This document shows, one piece after another, positions 24,634 through 33,442 of a DNA stretch of 44,485 nt; the first letter of the stretch is position 1, and every line of letters begins with the position of its first letter. The position numbers and the translations under genes are program-made. The DNA lies in contig JAGRHC010000055.1 of the NCBI GenBank assembly GCA_020445145.1, positions 1 through 44,485 on the forward strand, read 5' to 3'. The DNA comes from Alphaproteobacteria bacterium (GTDB lineage: Bacteria > Pseudomonadota > Alphaproteobacteria > Micavibrionales > Micavibrionaceae). A model generated the notes under the pieces. It was given only the letters and a program-made list of their open reading frames with translations, did not search any database and was not told the origin of the DNA.

Positions 24634-25953
24634 ATGAAACAGACATTTTTTCTATCTCTGATCACCCTTATTTGCTTCGCTTTCCCGGCATACGCACAGA
24701 GCATGCCTGAGGCAACAATCCAGCGCGGCACCTTCCAGCCCCTTCCCATCGCCATCAGCAACTTCCATGCTGACTCACCGGATGGAGAAGAACTCGCCCG
24801 CAGCATTCCGGGCATCATCACAGCAGATTTAAGCGGCTCCGGCCTTTTCCGCCCGATCAACCCGAACGCCTTCGCCCAAAGCCCGGCATCCATAGCCAAA
24901 GAGGGCGTGCGATTCCCTGAATGGCGCGCAACCGGCGCCGAATCGATGGTATCCGGCCTCATCACAAAAGACGCGCAAGGCCGCACCCGCGTTGAATTTC
25001 GCCTGTGGGATGTCTTGTCGCAAAAGCAACTCATCGGCACCGCCTACACCACAACGCCTGAAAACTGGCGCCGGATCTCCCACATCATCGCCGATGAAGT
25101 CTACAAACGCCTGACCGGCGAAGACGGCTACTTCGACACCAGAATCGTCTACGTCTCCGAAAACGGCCCGGCCAACAAACGCGTAAAACGCCTCGCGATC
25201 ATGGATCAGGACGGCGCAAACCATAAATACCTGACAGACGGCAGCTACCTCGTCCTGACCCCGCGCTTTTCCCCTGAAACCCAGCGTCTGACATACCTGT
25301 CCTACCAAGGCGGCGCGCCACGCGTTTATCTCTATGACATCAATACAGGACGCCACGAAGTCCTCGGAAACTTCCCCGGCATGACGTTCGCGCCGCGCTT
25401 CTCCCCCGATGGTAAAAAACTGATCTTCAGTATCGCCAAAGACGGAAACACCGACATTTTCGAAATGGATCTGCGCAGCCGCAAAACCAGCCGCCTCACC
25501 AGTAATTCAGCCATCGACACAGCACCGTCCTACTCACCGGACGGCAAACAGGTCGTTTTCGAGTCAGACCGCGGCGGCAGCCAGCAACTCTACGTCATGA
25601 ACCTCGACGGCTCAGGTTTGAAACGCATCACCTTCGGTCAAGGCCGTTACGCCGGACCGGTATGGTCCCCCCGCGGAGACCTGATTGCGTTCACACGTAT
25701 GTATCAGGGTAAATTTTACATCGGCGTAATCCGCCCTGACGGCTCTGGAGAGCGTCTGATCACCAACGCCTGGCACGTCGAAGGCCCAAGCTGGGCCCCC
25801 AATGGCCGCGTCCTGACATACTTCAAAGAAGCACCTCATGGAAATTCACGCAGCGCGCACGTATATACAATCGACATCACAGGGTACAACGAACGCCAGC
25901 TGCAAACGCCGCAAGACGGGTCCGACCCGGCATGGTCGCCACTCAATCCTTAA
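24634..25953 (+). CDS. tolB: Tol-Pal system beta-propeller protein TolB
   Basis: TolB is a periplasmic protein that binds Pal and TolA in turn. The 439 residues begin with a signal peptide (cleavage likely after AYAQS, about residue 22). A two-layer alpha/beta domain follows (about 30-160, [28 protein letters not shown]), then a six-bladed propeller (about 195-437) with repeats such as [25 protein letters not shown] and [12 protein letters not shown]. Start ATG at 24634. It is the last gene of the ruvAB-tol run here. The usual next gene, pal, is absent, and rppH converges 4 nt later, so Pal must be encoded elsewhere. Confidence 0.97.
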   Translation: MKQTFFLSLITLICFAFPAYAQSMPEATIQRGTFQPLPIAISNFHADSPDGEELARSIPGIITADLSGSGLFRPINPNAFAQSPASIAKEGVRFPEWRATGAESMVSGLITKDAQGRTRVEFRLWDVLSQKQLIGTAYTTTPENWRRISHIIADEVYKRLTGEDGYFDTRIVYVSENGPANKRVKRLAIMDQDGANHKYLTDGSYLVLTPRFSPETQRLTYLSYQGGAPRVYLYDINTGRHEVLGNFPGMTFAPRFSPDGKKLIFSIAKDGNTDIFEMDLRSRKTSRLTSNSAIDTAPSYSPDGKQVVFESDRGGSQQLYVMNLDGSGLKRITFGQGRYAGPVWSPRGDLIAFTRMYQGKFYIGVIRPDGSGERLITNAWHVEGPSWAPNGRVLTYFKEAPHGNSRSAHVYTIDITGYNERQLQTPQDGSDPAWSPLNP

Positions 25954-25957
25954 AAGA

Positions 25958-26461
25958 TCAGAGTAAAGCAGGAATATCAGAGAATAATGCAATCACCTGA
26001 CGGTAAACGTCACGTTTGAAGGGCACAACGAGATCTACAGTGTCCTCAAGCGTGACCCACTGCCAGGCTGAAAACTCCGGAATTTCAAACGCAGCAAGAT
26101 CAATATCCTGATCTTCCCCGGTAAAGCGCGCAGCAACCCATCTCTGCTCCTGCCCGCAATATTTCCCCTGCCAGATGTCCTGTGCAAGGGCAGGGGGGAC
26201 ATCATAACGGATCAACCTATCGGCAACACGGAGCAACGCGGCCTTATCCGTCCCGATCTCTTCAACCATTTCCCGAAGAGCAGCCTCCCATACATCCTCA
26301 CCAGACTGCATCCCGCCCTGAGGCATCTGCCAAGCCCCCGGCGTATCAATACGCTCCCCGACGAAAACCCGCCCGTCAGGACCAAACAAAGCCAAACCGA
26401 CATTCGGCCTGTAAAGCTTCATACCTGTAAAAGAATTTTCTTCAATGTCCTTCGGGTTCAT
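25958..26461 (-). CDS. rppH: RNA pyrophosphohydrolase RppH (Nudix)
   Basis: RppH removes pyrophosphate from the 5' triphosphate of mRNA and so starts RNase E decay. From the ATG at 26461 the protein has 167 residues. The Nudix box spans 49-71 (G49, E55, R63-E64, E67-E68, G70), and it keeps MPQGG just before it, typical of RppH/invasion-type Nudix enzymes. GGAGAAG with 7-nt spacing supports this start, although an ATG at 26476 and a longer frame exist. The gene overlaps the end of the YibQ-like gene by 20 nt, so translation is coupled. It is the last gene of the proA-rppH strand run. Confidence 0.93.
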   Translation of the reverse strand: MNPKDIEENSFTGMKLYRPNVGLALFGPDGRVFVGERIDTPGAWQMPQGGMQSGEDVWEAALREMVEEIGTDKAALLRVADRLIRYDVPPALAQDIWQGKYCGQEQRWVAARFTGEDQDIDLAAFEIPEFSAWQWVTLEDTVDLVVPFKRDVYRQVIALFSDIPALL

Positions 26462-27572
26462 AACGATCTTCTCCATGAAGCGCATGCGGAACCAAATCGC
26501 CTTTAGAGACATTACGGACATGCAACGGGGCGTCATAATAAGCCGAAGCCGGCACAAACAGATAATTCTCACGCTCCTGATGCAACCACTCATCCAGCTT
26601 ACGTATATTCGCCGGATAAGCGGGAACGATTACCATACCCATATTTTTTTCATGAATAGTCTGCTGCAAACGAGAAAAAATATACTCATCAACATCCCCT
26701 TTAATATCGGAGCGGATATAAGGAGCGGTTACCTGAAACGCAGCATCCTCCAAAACCGCCCCGGCAGATCCATTCATCTCCAGATATCCAAGACCACGTT
26801 TATAAAGCTCGGAAACAAGATTCTCCAGCATCAGCTCAGCACGGCTAAAACTATGATCCGTAAAACCGGCAATGCCGGCATACCCGGCCGCCTGTGACAA
26901 AACCCAATGCATATGCGCCCGGTTCGTATCAAGCGTAGAATGCATCATAATCGCCGCAGGTCCAGGATCGGATAAAGACGTCATCTTGTTTTCAAACGGC
27001 ATCTCCAACCAGACCTCGTGCCCGCTCTCCCGCGCAGCATCCAGCCAGGCCTGCGCGTTATCCGCGTAAGGTGACAAAATAAAAGAAACCTCAGGCGGTA
27101 AAACCCGCAACGCCTCCTGAGAAATACTCTGCGACAACCCATAGCCGGAAAGAGCAATAGAAAGAACAGGAACATTCACCGCCGACGGATAGACAAAAGG
27201 CCGCCTGTAAACACTAAAACTTGTCGCACGGTCCGACTCACGCAAAACAGGCAGAGGCCCATCCGTGGTTTGCTCATACAAACCCGCCTCAGGCGCCGCA
27301 ACAAGAGAGACACCGGAAAGCCGCTGCCCCTGCGGAATAATGTTGTCGATCGGAAAGACATGCTCCACCGAAACAGTCTGCACCGCCAGCCCCTTCTCAA
27401 GAGCATCCAGCGAACTTTGCTTCATCAGCGCAGCATAAATAAAGAAAAGAATATAAAAAACGCTAACAGCACCAAGCCCGATCAAAAAAGACTTCGGCTC
27501 TACACGCTTAACAAAGCCCTGCGCCAACCCCGCGACATCAAAGAATTTATCCCTGACGCCATCCAAACTCAT
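26442..27572 (-). CDS. Divergent polysaccharide deacetylase, YibQ-like
   Basis: A 376-residue protein with a cytoplasmic N-terminus of about 28 residues, one membrane helix (about 29-48, FLIGLGAVSVFYILFFIYAAL), a periplasmic linker, and a C-terminal barrel of the divergent polysaccharide deacetylase (DUF610/YibQ) family (about 130-350). It contains VPVLSIALSGYGLSQ, EVWLEMPFENK and AGYAGIAGFTD. The canonical metal-binding His pair of true deacetylases is not evident, as usual for YibQ. It begins inside the 3' end of ctpA (4-nt overlap); a ctpA-yibQ-envC grouping is widespread in proteobacteria and suggests a cell-wall or division role. Confidence 0.88.
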   Translation of the reverse strand: MSLDGVRDKFFDVAGLAQGFVKRVEPKSFLIGLGAVSVFYILFFIYAALMKQSSLDALEKGLAVQTVSVEHVFPIDNIIPQGQRLSGVSLVAAPEAGLYEQTTDGPLPVLRESDRATSFSVYRRPFVYPSAVNVPVLSIALSGYGLSQSISQEALRVLPPEVSFILSPYADNAQAWLDAARESGHEVWLEMPFENKMTSLSDPGPAAIMMHSTLDTNRAHMHWVLSQAAGYAGIAGFTDHSFSRAELMLENLVSELYKRGLGYLEMNGSAGAVLEDAAFQVTAPYIRSDIKGDVDEYIFSRLQQTIHEKNMGMVIVPAYPANIRKLDEWLHQERENYLFVPASAYYDAPLHVRNVSKGDLVPHALHGEDRYEPEGH

Positions 27573-28990
27573 TGCGCGGAACCCTGAGCATTTGAAACAG
27601 GCGCTGCATCAGCCTCATAACGCGAACCTTCTTTATAAAGAGAAAGCCCGTTCAACAAATCAAAAGCGCGAAGCAACTGATAATCTTCAACAGATTCACC
27701 ACCCTGACCGGCTTCACCATCTTTGCCTTCACCCTCCTTGGCCTTTTCTTCCTTATTATCATTGGCAGCCTTATTCGCCTCATCCCTGTCATTCACCAGA
27801 GCCCCGCGCAAATCAGCTTCACTAAAACGACTCGACTTGTAGGTTTCAACCTTAGCCTGCTCGACAAAGATATCCGGCTCAATCCCCTTCGCCTGAATAG
27901 AACGCCCGGATGGCGTGTAGTAACGCGCCGTCGTCAACCGCATCGCCCCGTTCCCCGGAAGAGGAATAACAGTTTGCACGGACCCCTTACCAAAAGACTT
28001 GGTCCCAAGCAAAATCGCGCGCTTATGATCCTGCAACGCCCCGGCAACAATCTCCGAAGCAGAAGCAGAGCCACCATTGATCAAAACAACAATCGGCAAC
28101 CCCTCAGCCAGATCACCCGGCGTCGCATTATCCCGGCGCGTATCTTCCTCATGACGACCACGTGTCGAGACAATTTCACCCTTTTCAAGGAAAGTATCAG
28201 AAACAGCAATCGCCTGATCCAGCAAACCACCCGGATTATTCCGAAGATCAATCACATACCCGATGAGCTTGTCACCAAGCTTGGACTTCGCCTCTTCAAT
28301 AGCCTTCTTCAGACCACTTTCCGTATTTTGATTGAAGGTCGTAATCCGGATATACCCGGCATTCCCTTCAACACGGGAACGCACAGACTGAATACGAATA
28401 ATATCGCGTGTCACAGAAAGCTCAATCGGAGCATCTTCACCTTCACGGCGAATAACCAGATCAACATCCGATCCGACAACGCCGCGCATCTTCTTAACCG
28501 CAGCATCAAGGTCCATCCCCATCACAGCTTCATCATCAATCTTGATAATATAATCGCCAGCCTTAATCCCCGCACGGAATGCCGGCGTATCATCAATCGG
28601 AGAAACAACCTTCACCAGACCGTTTTCCATCGTAATCTCAATGCCAAGACCGCCAAACTGCCCGCGCGTTTCAACCTTCATGTCATTATAGCTCTCTTCA
28701 TTCATGTAAGAAGAGTGGGGATCCAGACTGGAAAGCATACCGTTCAGAGCATTCTCGACCAGCTTCTTGTCGCTGACAGGCTCAACATACTGCGCACGAA
28801 CCCGCTCAAAAACATCCCCCAAAAGATTAAGTTCTTTGTAGGTCTCGCTAAAATTCTCAGCATCCGTATCATCTTGAGAAGGCTGCGTACCGGCCGTTCT
28901 GTTTTCATCCTGCGCCAGAGCATGACGAGAGATTCCGCCAGCAGAAATAAACAGCGCAAAAATCATAAAAACAAAAACAAAACGTCTCAT
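27569..28990 (-). CDS. ctpA: Carboxy-terminal processing protease CtpA (S41)
   Basis: A periplasmic serine protease that trims or degrades cell-wall enzymes. In its 473 residues a signal peptide (1-27, cleavage near ALAQ) is followed by an N-terminal helix region, a PDZ domain (about 105-190, with FGGLGIEI and AGIKAGDYI) and the S41 core. The catalytic serine is S310 in GGSASASE and the lysine is K335 in SFGKGSVQ, 25 residues apart as in Bacillus CtpA. A Glu/Lys/Gly-rich low-complexity stretch (about 398-430) sits near the C-terminus. It follows envC by 34 nt; in other bacteria CtpA and LytM-type proteins work on the same hydrolases. Confidence 0.96.
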   Translation of the reverse strand: MRRFVFVFMIFALFISAGGISRHALAQDENRTAGTQPSQDDTDAENFSETYKELNLLGDVFERVRAQYVEPVSDKKLVENALNGMLSSLDPHSSYMNEESYNDMKVETRGQFGGLGIEITMENGLVKVVSPIDDTPAFRAGIKAGDYIIKIDDEAVMGMDLDAAVKKMRGVVGSDVDLVIRREGEDAPIELSVTRDIIRIQSVRSRVEGNAGYIRITTFNQNTESGLKKAIEEAKSKLGDKLIGYVIDLRNNPGGLLDQAIAVSDTFLEKGEIVSTRGRHEEDTRRDNATPGDLAEGLPIVVLINGGSASASEIVAGALQDHKRAILLGTKSFGKGSVQTVIPLPGNGAMRLTTARYYTPSGRSIQAKGIEPDIFVEQAKVETYKSSRFSEADLRGALVNDRDEANKAANDNKEEKAKEGEGKDGEAGQGGESVEDYQLLRAFDLLNGLSLYKEGSRYEADAAPVSNAQGSAQ

Positions 28991-29024
28991 TGCCTAGCTT
29001 CCCTTTCGCAACACAAACAACACA

Positions 29025-30251
29025 CTACCCCAAATCAGGAAATTTAACCGCCGGATTAACGGGCTGACCGTTCTTTCTTAATTCATAATACAATTTAGGC
29101 CGCGCGGCCAGTGAAGAATTAGGCATTACCCCCAACGGTTCACCGGCATCAACACTTTGCCCGACAACAGTATCGATTTTATCTAGCCCCGCAACCAGAC
29201 TATGAAAACCACCCGTATGCTGAATGATCACAATATTGCCATAGCGCTTAAAAACCCCGGCAAACTGAATTTTCCCGGCAATCGGCGCAACCACGAGTCC
29301 GCCGGGCCGGGTCTCAATCGTAATCCCCTCACTCTTGGAACCCAGATCGCTTTTCTGCCCATAACGAACCCGGATAATCCCGGACGCCGGAAGCTGAGGA
29401 CCGGTGTTTCCCCGCGAAGACCGCACAGGGGGATCCGGCTTCTTCCGCACAACAGACGCAATCTTGGAATCGTGAACCTCAGTCTCAATACGCGTTTGCT
29501 CACGCTTTACCGCTGCCTTTCGCTCTTCTTCAAGCCTTGCCAGCAAATCCTCAAGGTTCTTCGCCTGCAAAGAAATCTGCTGAATCTCAACCTCATGTGC
29601 GCGCAAATCCTTATGCGTTTCCCGGTAAAGGCTTTCCCTCTTTTCAAGTAAACTGGCGAGTTCTTCCTGACGATCCTTCAAATCCGCAGCAGCCTTCACC
29701 ACCTTATCCCGCTCAACCTGTAACTCCTGCGCAATATTCCCTAAGGTCTCCAGATTAACCCGCAACGTCTGCGCATGCCTGTTGATCGCAGGGATGATAT
29801 CGCGCATCAGCAAAGCACTCTGGGCATTCTTATACGGGCTATCCGGCCGCGCCAGCATAGCCTCCGGTGGAACCCGCCTGATCCGCTCCAAAGCGACCAG
29901 AAGTCTTGAAATCGACAGACGGTCCTTTTTGAGCTTATCCTCAATCTCGTTTTTCTTCTCCTCAAGACGATCAATCTTCGTCTCCATCTCCCGCAAATCA
30001 CGCTCATTCTGCCGCACAAGCGCCGCCACCGTCACCAAATCCTTCCGCGTCCCGCTGACCTCGGCATCCAGTTTCTCAACCTTTTCCGCCAAAACAGCTC
30101 GCTGCGCTTTCTCCTCCTCCAGACGCGCCTCAAACCCCTTCAGAGCATACGCCTTATTCTGGGGCACAGGAGGAGGGGGCTCCGCACAAACTGGCACGGA
30201 ACGCAAGGCTGTAAAGCAAAAAATAAAAAGGCAAAACAAACGAATCGTCAT
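29025..30251 (-). CDS. envC: EnvC-like murein hydrolase activator
   Basis: The 408-residue protein has a signal peptide (about 1-23), a long coiled coil (about 35-265, Glu/Lys/Arg/Leu rich), and a C-terminal LytM/M23 domain (about 295-405). The zinc site is degenerate: the place of the first His/Asp pair reads RYGQKSDLG, and the last HxH region reads PKLYYELRKNGQPVNP, so it is probably an activator of an amidase rather than an enzyme. EnvC-type proteins recruit and activate AmiA/B-like amidases for daughter-cell separation. It precedes ctpA in a conserved order and follows rlmH after about 50 nt. Confidence 0.93.
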   Translation of the reverse strand: MTIRLFCLFIFCFTALRSVPVCAEPPPPVPQNKAYALKGFEARLEEEKAQRAVLAEKVEKLDAEVSGTRKDLVTVAALVRQNERDLREMETKIDRLEEKKNEIEDKLKKDRLSISRLLVALERIRRVPPEAMLARPDSPYKNAQSALLMRDIIPAINRHAQTLRVNLETLGNIAQELQVERDKVVKAAADLKDRQEELASLLEKRESLYRETHKDLRAHEVEIQQISLQAKNLEDLLARLEEERKAAVKREQTRIETEVHDSKIASVVRKKPDPPVRSSRGNTGPQLPASGIIRVRYGQKSDLGSKSEGITIETRPGGLVVAPIAGKIQFAGVFKRYGNIVIIQHTGGFHSLVAGLDKIDTVVGQSVDAGEPLGVMPNSSLAARPKLYYELRKNGQPVNPAVKFPDLG

Positions 30252-30300
30252 GCCTAAAAGCTAACGTAAGCCAAATAAAGAAGGAAGGATTCTATAAAGA

Positions 30301-30759
30301 TTATTCGCGGTGATAGGGATGCCCGGCAAGAATTTGCTGCGCCCGGTAAACCTGCTCCAGCAGCATAACGCGCGCCATCAAATGAGGCCATGTCTGCTGC
30401 CCGAAACTCAGCAAAATATCCGCCCGGTCCCGTACGGCGTCAAGTAAACCGTCCGCGCCCCCGATAACAAATTGAATATGCGTCTCACCGGAATTTTTAA
30501 ATTTATCAAGCGTATGCGCAAAATCGAGAGACCGCAAACCATCCCCGCGCTCATCCAGAACAACGACAATCGCGCTATTCGAAAGCTTATCCTGAATTTT
30601 ATCGGATTCTTCTTGTTGCGCCCGAACGGGCTCAGTACTTTTGGCCTCGATCTCATGAATAGTCAAAGGCCATTGTATGCGCTTCTTATATTCTTCTATA
30701 AACTCGTAATACGGTCCCTTACGCACGCGACCGACGGCGATAATTTCAATCTTTAGCAC
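30301..30759 (-). CDS. rlmH: 23S rRNA pseudouridine-1915 N3-methyltransferase RlmH
   Basis: RlmH is a SPOUT-fold dimer that methylates pseudouridine 1915 of 23S rRNA in the assembled 70S ribosome. The 152-residue length is typical. Motifs present are VGRVRKGPYYEFIEEYKKRI at the start, VVLDERGDGLRSLDFA, VIGGADGL (about 101-108, the SAM-binding knot), and LLEQVYRAQQILAGHPYHRE at the end, which is the family's hallmark C-terminus. It follows rsfS by 61 nt; the nadD-rsfS-rlmH order is classical. Confidence 0.97.
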   Translation of the reverse strand: MLKIEIIAVGRVRKGPYYEFIEEYKKRIQWPLTIHEIEAKSTEPVRAQQEESDKIQDKLSNSAIVVVLDERGDGLRSLDFAHTLDKFKNSGETHIQFVIGGADGLLDAVRDRADILLSFGQQTWPHLMARVMLLEQVYRAQQILAGHPYHRE

Positions 30760-30820
30760 AAATCCATACCTTGCCGTTTACAGTAACATACCGGCAGACA
30801 ATACCGATTTGCGAACCAAT

Positions 30821-31165
30821 CTATGCCTGCGCCTGTCCGCCAACAATATCAAAAGCAGGGTGAGAGCACCACATTTTTTCGAGATTGTAAAATTCACGGA
30901 CCTCGGGACGGAACAGGTGAACAATCACATCCCCTGCATCAAGAACAACCCAGTCTGACTGAGCCTGCCCCTCGACACGAACGCCCTTGACGCCGCGAAA
31001 AGAAAGCCGTTCTTTCAACTTTTCCGCCATGCTGTGAACATGACGCGTAGATGTCCCCGATGCGATAATCATGTAGTCTGCCAAAGCAGAAACACCCCGA
31101 AGATCAACGCTAACGACATCCAGAGCTTTATCCGCATCCAGATATTGCTCTATCATGGCCTTCAT
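30821..31165 (-). CDS. rsfS: Ribosomal silencing factor RsfS
   Basis: RsfS binds ribosomal protein L14 and blocks joining of the subunits when nutrients fall. The 114-residue form from the ATG at 31165 contains the family core: DKALDVVSVDLRGVSALADYMIIASGTSTRHV, then GVKGVRVEGQAQSDWVVLDAGDVIVHLF and EVREFYNLEKMW. The frame is open further upstream to a stop at 31223-31225, and a good AAAAGGAG (31224-31217) points to an in-frame ATT at 31207 that would add 14 residues. The ATG has no such site, so an unusual start is possible. It follows a roughly 300-nt gap after nadD with its own promoter candidate. Confidence 0.93.
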   Translation of the reverse strand: MKAMIEQYLDADKALDVVSVDLRGVSALADYMIIASGTSTRHVHSMAEKLKERLSFRGVKGVRVEGQAQSDWVVLDAGDVIVHLFRPEVREFYNLEKMWCSHPAFDIVGGQAQA

Positions 31166-31190
31166 ATCCGACGGGTTCGGACTACCATGC

Positions 31191-31337
31191 TCATAGTATG
31201 TTTGAATGGTTTCTATCTCCTTTTATAAAATGTGAACACAAAGCAAAACATCCGCCCCTTTGCAGGTTCGAAACAAGCCAGCCAGATTTTCCGGATATTG
31301 TGCCACAGGGCCTGCCATAGCGGAAAAACGTTTTCAC
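31191..31337 (-). CDS. Possible 48-residue leader ORF before rsfS
   Basis: A GTG at 31337 preceded at 9 nt by a perfect AGGAGG (31352-31347) opens a 48-codon frame ending in TGA at 31193-31191. It contains three cysteines and many basic residues, with no recognised domain. The stop lies just before the rsfS start region, so it could be a translated leader. Codon use and conservation could not be assessed, and chance occurrence is quite possible. Confidence 0.2.
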   Translation of the reverse strand: MKTFFRYGRPCGTISGKSGWLVSNLQRGGCFALCSHFIKGDRNHSNIL

Positions 31338-31390
31338 GCCTGGGCACCTCCTGAATGATGAGAACTAAAAGATACCAATCTCATACCTCC

Positions 31391-31420
31391 ATTATACGGC
31401 GTTTTAGAATATCGCGTAAA
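31391..31420 (-). promoter_or_regulatory. Candidate rsfS-rlmH promoter with long leader
   Basis: On the minus strand TTTACG (31420-31415) is followed after 18 bp by a perfect TATAAT (31396-31391). Transcription would begin near 31384, leaving about 220 nt of leader before the rsfS ATG. The 302-nt gap 31166-31467 therefore holds this promoter, the leader and the possible short ORF; I see no RNA gene in it. Confidence 0.5.
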
Positions 31421-31467
31421 GACATTTCAACCATAATCAACAGCCAAATCATATCAAGACACTGGAA

Positions 31468-32082
31468 CTAAACACGTTTTTCCCGAATTTCCGTCGAGGA
31501 AATATTGACCATTTTTTGCTGCAAAAGCCAGTAAGTCGTCCCCGCACGCAGCGGAAGGCGGCCCCCACGCTGGAGAATCACATGCTTCTGCGAAGATTGC
31601 ATCCGCAAAGGGCACTGGCGAATCAACGAAACCGCAGGCTGGCGCGTGATATAGACAGTACAGATCTCATTCAAAAGCCTGCGCCACTCATTCCATTTAT
31701 GCAGCGTCAAAGCATTGTCAAGCCCCGCAACCCACACAAAACGCGTTTTAGGAAAATGCTGATGAAGCTTCTGAACAGTATCAAACGTATAACGGCTCCC
31801 TAAATCTTTCTCAATATCCGACACAAGGATACGCGGGTCATTCACAATCTTGCGCGAAAGGTGGAGGCGCTCTTCGAAAGGCAACAGACCCGCAACATCC
31901 TTCAGCGGATTTTGCGGTGTAACCAACCACCACACGGCATCAAGATCCAGACTATGCAAAGCCACATGCGCAATATGCACATGCCCCTGATGCGGCGGAT
32001 TAAAGGACCCCCCCAATAAACCGACCCGCATCCCGTTCCATCGAGCACTATTCAGAAGAGTAGGGGGTGTCATAACAGTCAT
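31468..32082 (-). CDS. nadD: Nicotinate-nucleotide adenylyltransferase NadD
   Basis: NadD joins ATP and nicotinate mononucleotide to make deamido-NAD in NAD synthesis. From the ATG at 32082 it has 204 residues. The nucleotidyltransferase motif GGSFNPPHQGHVHIA (about 23-37, with the HxGH-type site) and the closing NISSTEIREK are intact, and WWLVTPQNPLKD and FVWVAGLDNALTLHKW fit the substrate pocket of NadD. The frame extends to 32223 inside proA, which I discount. The proA stop is 7 nt upstream, so proA and nadD are co-transcribed. Confidence 0.95.
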   Translation of the reverse strand: MTVMTPPTLLNSARWNGMRVGLLGGSFNPPHQGHVHIAHVALHSLDLDAVWWLVTPQNPLKDVAGLLPFEERLHLSRKIVNDPRILVSDIEKDLGSRYTFDTVQKLHQHFPKTRFVWVAGLDNALTLHKWNEWRRLLNEICTVYITRQPAVSLIRQCPLRMQSSQKHVILQRGGRLPLRAGTTYWLLQQKMVNISSTEIREKRV

Positions 32083-32089
32083 AGAAAAC

Positions 32090-33382
32090 TCAAGGGCGCG
32101 TCTGCCCGGTTCCATGCACCAAATACTTATAAGTACATAATTGCTCAAGCCCGACCGGCCCGCGTGCCTGCATCTTCCCGGTCGCAATGCCGATCTCGGC
32201 GCCCATACCAAACTCACCGCCATCTGTAAACTGCGTAGAAGCGTTATGCATCACAACACCGCTATCCACCGCCCCGAAGAAATATTGAACAGCCTCCGCA
32301 TCCTCGGCCAGAATAGAATCTGTATGATGAGTCCCATAAGTATTAATATGACGAACAGCCTCCCGAACCCCGTCAACCACACAGCAGCTCAGCTTCTTAT
32401 CAAGATACTCCGTGGACCAGTCCTCAGCCGTAGCAGCGCCAATACGCGCATCAATACCCTGAACAAGCTTGTCACCAACAATCTCGCAGCCCGCATCCAG
32501 CAACTGTGCCAAAATTTCCTGAGCCAACCCCTTATCAAGGTTCTTATCCAGCAGCAAAGTCTCCATAGCATTGCAAACACCTGTCCGCCGTAGCTTCGCA
32601 TTAAAAGGTACACTCCGCGCAATATCAGGCCGCACACTGGCATCAACATAAACATGGCATACGCCTTCAAGATGCCCAAACACAGGCATGCGCGCTTCCG
32701 CCATAACACGCTCAATCAACCCCTTGCCACCACGAGGAATCATAACGTCGATATACTCATTCATCCGTAGCATCGCCCCAACCGCCGCGCGATCCCCTGT
32801 CGGTATCATCGAAACACAAGCCGCCGGAAGATTAAACGACTCAAGTGTCTCCTGTATAATCTTATGAAGCGCCAGAGAGGAATAAAGGCTTTCCGACCCA
32901 CCACGCAAAATAACAGCATTATGAGATTTCAAACACAGAACAGCCGCATCAACCGTCACATTCGGCCGGGACTCATAAATCATCCCGAGAACACCAATCG
33001 GCACAGAAACCTTCTCAATCCGAAGCCCGTTCGGCCGGACAACCTCAGACAAAACACGCCCGGTAGGATCAGGCAAATCCTCAACAACCCGTACACCTTG
33101 CGCAATAGCCGCAACGCGCACCGCATCCAGCAACAGCCGGTCGACCATAGCCGCACTAAGCCCCTTCGCCCGCGCCGCCTCAATATCCCTGGCATTCGCC
33201 GCCAGAATAGTATCTGTCTGCGCAACAAGCGCATCCGCAAGGGAATCCAGAACATTATTGATTGTCTGCGTAGACGTCTGCGACAACACATGAGCCGCAT
33301 CTTTGGCCGCACGCCCAAGCAATAAAACAATCTCTTCAGGGGAGGAGTTTAACAAGTCAGCCTCTAAAGCCGCTTCCGACAT
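32090..33382 (-). CDS. proA: Gamma-glutamyl phosphate reductase ProA
   Basis: ProA reduces glutamyl 5-phosphate to glutamate semialdehyde with NADPH, the second step of proline synthesis. The 430-residue protein belongs to the aldehyde dehydrogenase fold: VPIGVLGMIYESRPNVTVDAA, the ILRGGSES loop, MIPRGGKGLI, and the catalytic cysteine in RRTGVCNAMETLL. Length is typical. Its usual partner proB is not in the window: upstream on this strand lie the ATP synthase genes. The gap to atpF is 60 nt and contains no obvious terminator. Confidence 0.97.
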   Translation of the reverse strand: MSEAALEADLLNSSPEEIVLLLGRAAKDAAHVLSQTSTQTINNVLDSLADALVAQTDTILAANARDIEAARAKGLSAAMVDRLLLDAVRVAAIAQGVRVVEDLPDPTGRVLSEVVRPNGLRIEKVSVPIGVLGMIYESRPNVTVDAAVLCLKSHNAVILRGGSESLYSSLALHKIIQETLESFNLPAACVSMIPTGDRAAVGAMLRMNEYIDVMIPRGGKGLIERVMAEARMPVFGHLEGVCHVYVDASVRPDIARSVPFNAKLRRTGVCNAMETLLLDKNLDKGLAQEILAQLLDAGCEIVGDKLVQGIDARIGAATAEDWSTEYLDKKLSCCVVDGVREAVRHINTYGTHHTDSILAEDAEAVQYFFGAVDSGVVMHNASTQFTDGGEFGMGAEIGIATGKMQARGPVGLEQLCTYKYLVHGTGQTRP

Positions 33383-33442
33383 AAGAAATCACCATCACGT
33401 TAGACAGGCGCAAAACGCACCAAACAGAACAAGAAAAATACT

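Noticed and set aside
28000..29047. A 357-codon open frame antisense to ctpA
   Set aside because: It is a shadow of a conserved protease gene; its composition is rich in Asn, Arg and Ile with no recognisable domain.
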